From Ciona intestinalis (lineage: Eukaryota > Chordata > Ascidiacea > Phlebobranchia > Cionidae), in assembly GCF_000224145.3 (NCBI RefSeq), contig NC_020166.2, positions 2,535,150 to 2,599,149 on the forward strand: 64,000 bases of DNA, read 5' to 3'. Below the pieces are notes generated by a model that saw only the letters and a list, made by a program, of their open reading frames with translations, searched no databases and was not told the DNA's origin. This document shows positions 58,678 to 64,000 of the stretch, in pieces (position 1 is the first letter of the stretch; each line of letters opens with the position of its first letter). The position numbers and the translations under genes were made by a program.

Positions 58678-59270
58678 ACTTTCAAGAAACCTATCTTTCG
58701 GAAAAGCTGTAGCCTATGTATACAGTAGGGTGGGGGAAGATGGGACACCTTTAGCACATGATATCCAAATATTCTGGTCTTTTAAACAATTAACAACGAT
58801 CTAGGGGAGTCGTGAGGATACGGTTTTGTAATTCTTTGCATTTTCTTTGTTTACTACCAAATTGGGCGAGAAAATAGAATGAAAAGGTGTCCCATCTCCC
58901 CCCCACCTACTATATATGTATATATTCTGTTCATGTTAGGCCCACGTCTCCATATGCAGTATGTACAAGACACGTTTTATAGTTTGCATTTCTTCAAGCA
59001 TACAATGTTAGTAAACTTGGTACCAAGACCATTTTAAATTTCCAGATAGGCCGATAAACCCTGCTAGGTGTTCATGTAAACGTTGACCAACTGGGCTCGG
59101 GACAATTGACCCCTCGAGACACCTGATCAAGTAAAGTCAGTATCCATGAATACGGATTTCCCTGCATTTAACCAACTAAATGAACACATGCTGAAGTTAC
59201 AATAGAACACGATGGCGGGGCCTGAACTGCCAACAAACGTAGGGTGAGAAAGGTCACAGTTACAGAAAGT
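58678..59270 (-). pseudogene. Partial tandem duplicate of the pentapeptide-repeat gene
   Basis: The piece 58920-59270 plus its left flank at 58678-58720 repeats 59728-60165: the downstream flank, 3' UTR and about the last 85 codons of the neighbouring gene. On the minus strand it reads NTTFCNCDLSHPTFVG and YCNFSMCSFSWLNAGKSVFM, then an in-frame TGA after DTDFT. No 5' part, signal peptide or upstream exons are present, so it is a fragment. A MITE inserted at 58721 splits the duplicated flank. Divergence is moderate, with codon and gap changes throughout. Confidence 0.85.
58721..58912 (-). mobile_element. MITE, family A, intact
   Basis: GTAGGGTGGGGGAAGATGGG exactly at left; right end GTCCCATCTCCCCCCCACCT. 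TA flanks. Inserted in the duplicated flank of the pentapeptide fragment. Confidence 0.92.
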
Positions 59271-59914
59271 AGTATTTAACGATAGTATTAACGACGAATA
59301 GAAAATATAGGATGTCCCATCTTACCCAAAAAAATATTATCTTACCCCAGCATAGAAAGTACTTTTTATGTTATGATAGGGTTAAATTTTTGTCAAACCC
59401 ATAAACTTCCAGATAAAACCTGCCATTGAAAACGAGGCGACTATTTACATGGCGTATAGAACTCAATTCCCATCGATTGCAGTTATGAAAATTAAATGCT
59501 ATGTAAAATAATTTACTCAATACCCACTGCCGATGTATAGTTATTGCAAGAACAAATAATTGAAAGTATACGCCTTTATATTGCGCCCAATCTTTATTAG
59601 CACCACCGGCAAACAACAAGCAAGCAATTGACTGATAAGCGTTGACGTAAAACGTAACGTATATTGTGAACGTATAGTACACTCAAAAGTAGTTGGCCTT
59701 TACAGAAAAAAGTATTAAATCTACGTTCAAGAAATCTATATTTCCGAACAGATGTAGGTATTTTTGTTTAAATTGTTGTCTATAACTTGATTAGATCATT
59801 TCTGTTTTAAGTTAAGCCAACGTCTCTATATGTAGTAAGTACAAAACATGTTAGTTTGCTACCCTTTTTCTTTGTAAGCACACAATGTTAGTAAACTTGG
59901 TATCAACAGCCATA

Positions 59915-62631
59915 TTAGGAAAAATCAATCCAGAAGGGACGATAAACCCTGCTGGATGTTTGGGTAAAAGTAACATTGACCAACCGGGCTCGAGACAACC
60001 GAGCCCTCGAGACACCCGATCCACGAAAGTCAGTATGCATGAACACGGATTTCCCTACATCTAACCAACTTAAGGAACACATGCTAAAGTTACCATAAAG
60101 CACCGTTGTGGGGCCAAAACTGCCATCAAACGTCGGCCAAGAAAGATCACAGTTACAGAAAGTAGTATTAACGATAAGCGAGCCTGAAAATTTCCCCCAA
60201 CTGATATCGGTATTGCAAAAGTTTGAATGGAATATTTTTGATCTTTGAAACTTTGCCCAAGAGATATTCGAGTGGGAAAAGTTGCAATTTACAATGGTTG
60301 CGTTTCGAAGATCCATGATACCGAGATCCAAACTTGAGTAGTCGGAGTCTACGAGTTTAGCACCTCTGTAGTTTTGCCACCCAAGACTTAAGTTAGAAAA
60401 CTTGCTGTTTTTGACATAAGAACCTGAAAAATCGCTCCAGGAAAAGGTGCAATTTGTCATTGATGAATTGACCAACATAGTTTTTGTAAACGACGCTCTT
60501 GAAAATTCGGTGGTGTGGAAATGGGTTCTAATAAATTTAGAACCCAGCATTGAGCCCCAATTGAATCTGGTGTTGGAAATTAAACAGTCAATGAAAACAG
60601 CGTTGTAGATACGTGGACTGTTTATCGTTATTCCAGTGAAGTTACATTTTTCGAAAGTCGTGCCCCTCATATCCGCTGACATTCTTGTGCGGTTAAAGGT
60701 GCATCGTATGAAGGTGTAGCCTTGAATATTGCGGGATAGCTGTTTGGGCCACAGACGTCCAAAGTTTCTTCCCACAATGGTGACATTGCGTGTCACTTAA
60801 ATGCATTGGTTGAACCGGTTAATATAGCATTTTATTGCAGACTTTTATTTAACAAATACCAATGGTTGCTCCTTAATAGTATTACATTGATTTACTTAAA
60901 ACTATAAAGCTAGGACAGCCACAAAATATTATACAGTTTGATTTGAGAAATTGGTAATTTATAGAACATTTTCCCATCCTTTAACATCGATTTTTAATAG
61001 TTAAAACTTGTTTTATTGTAAGTAATCTGTTTTGGCGCATGCTTTGTGCATCACTTATGTTGAATACTAAATGAATGAATGAATGAATGAATGAATGAAT
61101 GAATGAATGAATGAATGAATGAATGAATGAATGAATGTAACTTACTTTATTTTCGCGTGGCCGGAAAACGACAGTCGTTATTACACGATTTAACAACACC
61201 GAGTGCCAGCTTACGAGTTACCATTTACGTTACTTTGTGGGTAATTATTTTTTTGGGGGGGGTGGTGTTTATTTTTTTATGTATGGCTGATAATTTGGAC
61301 AACCTATTAGTGACCACTGGGTTGGAGCAATTGCCGTTAAGTGTCTGCCCAAGGACACATACGCCAACAATGGTAGCAGCGTCGAGCCTAAACCCATTAC
61401 CTCTGGGTTACAGGCAGGCGCGCTAACCACTGTACCACGGTGCCGGCTTTACAAATCTGATTTTCAAATTCTACAGAAAAATAAAACAAAATTTGATCAA
61501 GTTCATAAGGTTAGAAATGTGAAAGAAAAAGTTCTGGTTTGCCCCCAAAATATTAATTGTATCCATAGCCGGGAATCTCGTTGAATATTGTGGTGAATGC
61601 AATATATATTTAACTCTGCTTGTTTGTACAAACACTTAAATTTCGGAGTTAACTTAAAATCGGCTAATAATTTTTTTATTTTAGGAAAAAAACTAAAAAC
61701 ATATTTTAAGTAATGCAGCAGCATCTTACACCCTACATCCGGTGTTTTATCGGCAACATTTTAATTAATATTACAATTCTTTTCTAAGAGAAAATCAAAA
61801 CTATGTTTTGAGAAAAAAAATTTATCTTTTATGAGAATAAAGTTAAATGGATTTCTNNNNNNNNNNNNNNNNNNNNNNNNNNNNNNNNNNNNNNNNNNNN
61901 NNNNNNGGGGGGGGGTGGTTTTATTTTTTTATGTATGNCTGATAATTTGGACACCTATTAGTGACCACTGGGTTGGAGCAATTGCCGTTAAGTGTCTTGC
62001 CCAAGGACACATACGCCAACAATGGTAGCAGCGTCGAGCCTTAAACCCATTACCTCTGGGTTACAGGCAGGCGCGCTAACAACTATGTCACGGCGCCGGA
62101 CAAACATTTTTGTTTTTACCATTAAATGCGTGCTTAGAGGGAAAATAAGAAAAACTTTAATTCTACAATACTCCGTGTCTCACTCTACCCTACCCTGCAT
62201 AAAAGTACAAAATCCATTTAATATTGCGGATGTTACCTGTTTGCTGGGTCATAGATGAGATTGGATGGATCAAGCTGAACACGTCGAAATCTGTGCAAAT
62301 AAATCATCTAATTTTATAAAGCTTCGATAAAATAGTGATGCTATAATGGTATGATTTTAAACAATAACGTAAACCGTACTAATAACTTCTTGGACCTAGT
62401 GATCACTAAATTGTCAGGCATAAAATAAATACAATATATACCCATTCAGTTACATATGTGTACTTTTACGCCAACAGCGTTGGATTACGATAGTCGATGT
62501 ATAACAAAGATAGGTAAGCAAATAAATACAAAATATATCGACTTTGTAATATAGGAATCATTCAAATTACCATCTTGAGAATCACACTTAGAAATGATGA
62601 CCACAAGGAGCAAGACAATTCCCAGCTTCAT
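59915..62631 (-). CDS. Predicted secreted pentapeptide-repeat protein
   Basis: Exons 62571-62631, 62237-62290 and 59915-60795 join in phase to give 331 aa. Exon 1 codes a clear signal peptide (MKLGIVLLLVVIISKCDSQ). Exon 2 is a short linker. Exon 3 is all pentapeptide repeats, (A/S/C/N)-(D/N/T)-(F/L)-x-x type, from about residue 58 to 315: TTFEKCNFTG, TNCTFSWSDFSGS, NATIVNCNFSHSNISWAKF, STFCN-like blocks. The Ser-Trp pair returns every 20 residues (NISWAKF, DISWGKF, DLSWPTF, SLSWLDV), that is every four pentapeptides, one turn of the square right-handed beta-helix. About ten N-x-S/T sites suggest glycosylation in the secretory path. Function is unknown. Pentapeptide proteins are mostly bacterial and cytosolic; a secreted intron-bearing animal one is unusual. 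The two introns and a native signal peptide argue against bacterial contamination. Confidence 0.85.
61071..61444 (-). mobile_element. Full-length SINE with (GAAT)n tail
   Basis: The best copy in the window. Complement strand order: tRNA-like head with A-box (GTGGTACAGTGGTTAGCGCG) and B-box-like (GGGTTTAGGCTCGACGC), core (CTTGGGCAGACACTTAACGG), unrelated body, then a tail of about 16 GAAT units at 61071-61136. In the second intron of the pentapeptide gene, same strand. Confidence 0.9.
61857..61906. other. Assembly gap (50 N)
   Basis: Hides the tail-side part of a second SINE. Confidence 1.
61907..62099 (-). mobile_element. SINE, head half beside a gap
   Basis: Nearly identical to 61260-61444, including the G-run and TTTTTTATGTATG, through ACACATACGCCAACAATGGT to the complement of the tRNA head. 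Same intron and orientation as the full-length copy. Confidence 0.85.
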
Positions 62632-64000
62632 ATTAAGATTCAGTAAATCGCTTGAAACCAACTTGCTTTTAAAGTTTCTTGCTGCGCTTCTACTCGTAAC
62701 AGTGCATTCAGATATCTGCGTTTACGCTTTGCAAATTTGTTTTTCATATATTCTGCCTTGATATCGCTCAAGGCCATGTCAAGTTCGGGAAAAAGTAAAC
62801 AAACGACTTTCCGCGGTTAATAAGAAATACTAAACGGCAATATGTCTAATGCCAGTATACGGCGTTGGCTATAATACAGTAATAAGTTGTAATAGAGTTA
62901 TTTTTTACAAACCTTTTAAAAACCTGGCGAATATTTCAATAACGTATTTTACAGGGTGGGTGAAAATGGGACCACTTTATTATATCCAAATATCCTTTAC
63001 TTCACATCTACGAAAATCAAATGGTTTATTTAAAACAACCTTACACCAAATGAGCGTTTTCAAAAACGCTTAAGATAACAAGAAAGCAAAGCTTCAATAA
63101 ATGAGCACGTATTACACCAGGTAACATAATGTTAACAACTTTTTTTCTACAACAGTCCACTTAGCTCAATCGAAATCAAACGGAAAGTATCAACAATTAA
63201 AAGTAGTTTTCAGTCGCCATTGGTGACTGTGGAGCAATAATTGAAATACATTGTGTGCTTAAAAAGCAAACTAACATGTCTTGTAGCCTATATACTGCAG
63301 ATGGGGACGTGGGGGACCAACTCAAAACTGAAATAATCTAGTCAAGTTATAGACAACAACTTAAACAAAAAAATACCTACACCTGCATGGAGAACTTGTT
63401 AAGAGACTGTCAAGTTGGAGCAATTTCCGTAAAGTGTCTTGCCCAAGACAAATACGCCCGCAACGGTAGTAGCGACGTGTCTTGAACCTATACCTTTGGG
63501 CTAGAGGCATTGCGTGAACCACCTTTACCCTAGCGCCGTACGTAATCATTGACTGGATAAACGCTATAAACGTACACAAAGTATATTTCATAATTAATGG
63601 CATGTGTTCATGCTTTCATAATAATTTTTATTTATATTCAATTTAAGTAACGTTTTAGGTAAAGCTAGAAAATAGTTTCATTTTTGCATACGTGTAAAAG
63701 AAAGAGCACGTTGTTGTATAGTATGCAAGATTGCAAGTTGTTGTATAGTAGAAAAAACAACAGTATATGGTACAAAACCGCTGCATAAAAAATCAAAACA
63801 TTGTACATTCTTTCATACATGTAAAAATATAGAATATCTGTTGTATAGTATACACGGAAACGACAACAATTGTACAAAATACGCACTTAAATAAAAATAA
63901 ATAGAACTTTGTTGTAAGAGCAAACTAAAAACTTTACCCTTTTAAAATATGAAGAAATATTGAGCAGAAAGAAACACGAAAAAGAATTAGTTCCAGAAAT
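62632..64000. other. Upstream of the pentapeptide gene
   Basis: No exon supported. It holds a MITE end fragment at 62947-63000 (GGGTGGGTGAAAATGGGACC), a SINE head fragment at 63411-63536, and imperfect repeats of GTTGTATAGTA near 63711-63850. Confidence 0.6.
63411..63536 (-). mobile_element. SINE head fragment, diverged
   Basis: GTTGGAGCAATTTCCGTAAA, GTGTCTTGCCCAAGACAAAT, AACGGTAGTAGCGACGTGTC and a decayed head complement. Confidence 0.75.

Larger units (their letters stand above)
58039..59914. other. Upstream of GPHN and downstream of the pentapeptide gene
   Basis: Holds the GPHN promoter, a MITE, the broken partial duplicate of the pentapeptide gene, and unexplained sequence at 59280-59700 with a small MITE scrap (59308-59350). 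Confidence 0.6.

Noticed and set aside
59371-59682. 103-residue minus-strand frame
   Set aside because: No repeats, signal or family match; lies between the gene and its fragment and looks random.
61831-62258. Frames near the gap at 61857
   Set aside because: They are made of SINE sequence and N.

Overview
The window looks like nuclear DNA of an ascidian, most probably Ciona (intestinalis type). Four things point there: compact AT-rich genes with many short GT-AG introns, chordate protein families with diverged sequences, and two repeat families that dominate the non-coding DNA. One is a ~195 bp TA-flanked MITE (about 30 copies or fragments). The other is a tRNA-headed SINE with a (GAAT)n tail. 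From memory they resemble the Ciona elements called Cimi-1 and Cics-1; I could not compare sequences. Four runs of N are assembly gaps.

Layout, left to right. 458-1263 (+): last two coding exons of AGPS (ether-lipid synthesis). 2309-6931 (-): a RASEF/Rab44-type small GTPase, 208 aa. 8069-20802 (-): CASD1, sialate O-acetyltransferase, 19 exons, 803 aa. 23697-26173 (+): four-exon 324-aa protein I do not recognise, its introns packed with MITEs. 27683-34787 (-): GOLIM4, 12 coding exons, 626 aa. 36125-40486 (+): RNF103, ER membrane RING-H2 ubiquitin ligase, 544 aa. 40928-42232 (-): intronless POFUT2, 434 aa. 43088 to the gap at 45331 (+): BIN3, BAR-domain protein, 3' end lost. 46382-58038 (-): gephyrin (GPHN), 16 exons, 686 aa, carrying a truncated P-element-like THAP transposase in intron 4. 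59915-62631 (-): a predicted secreted pentapeptide-repeat protein, 331 aa, with a decayed partial tandem copy beside it.

Exon models were built by hand from open frames, splice sites and remembered family sequences. In all complete models the coding lengths and intron phases close exactly. Four neighbouring genes (CASD1, GOLIM4, RNF103, POFUT2) act in the ER or Golgi; AGPS and gephyrin are metabolic or cofactor enzymes. I see no operon; genes alternate strands, with tail-to-tail (AGPS/RASEF, RNF103/POFUT2) and head-to-head (GOLIM4/RNF103, POFUT2/BIN3) pairs.

The most unusual items are the secreted pentapeptide-repeat gene and its broken duplicate, the THAP/P-type transposase with nearby short elements having a shared inverted end, a 766 bp hAT-like element with perfect 8 bp target duplications in RNF103, and a gephyrin whose catalytic motifs are diverged. 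I saw no LTR element, Polinton, other virus-like element, CRISPR array or bacterial-type operon.
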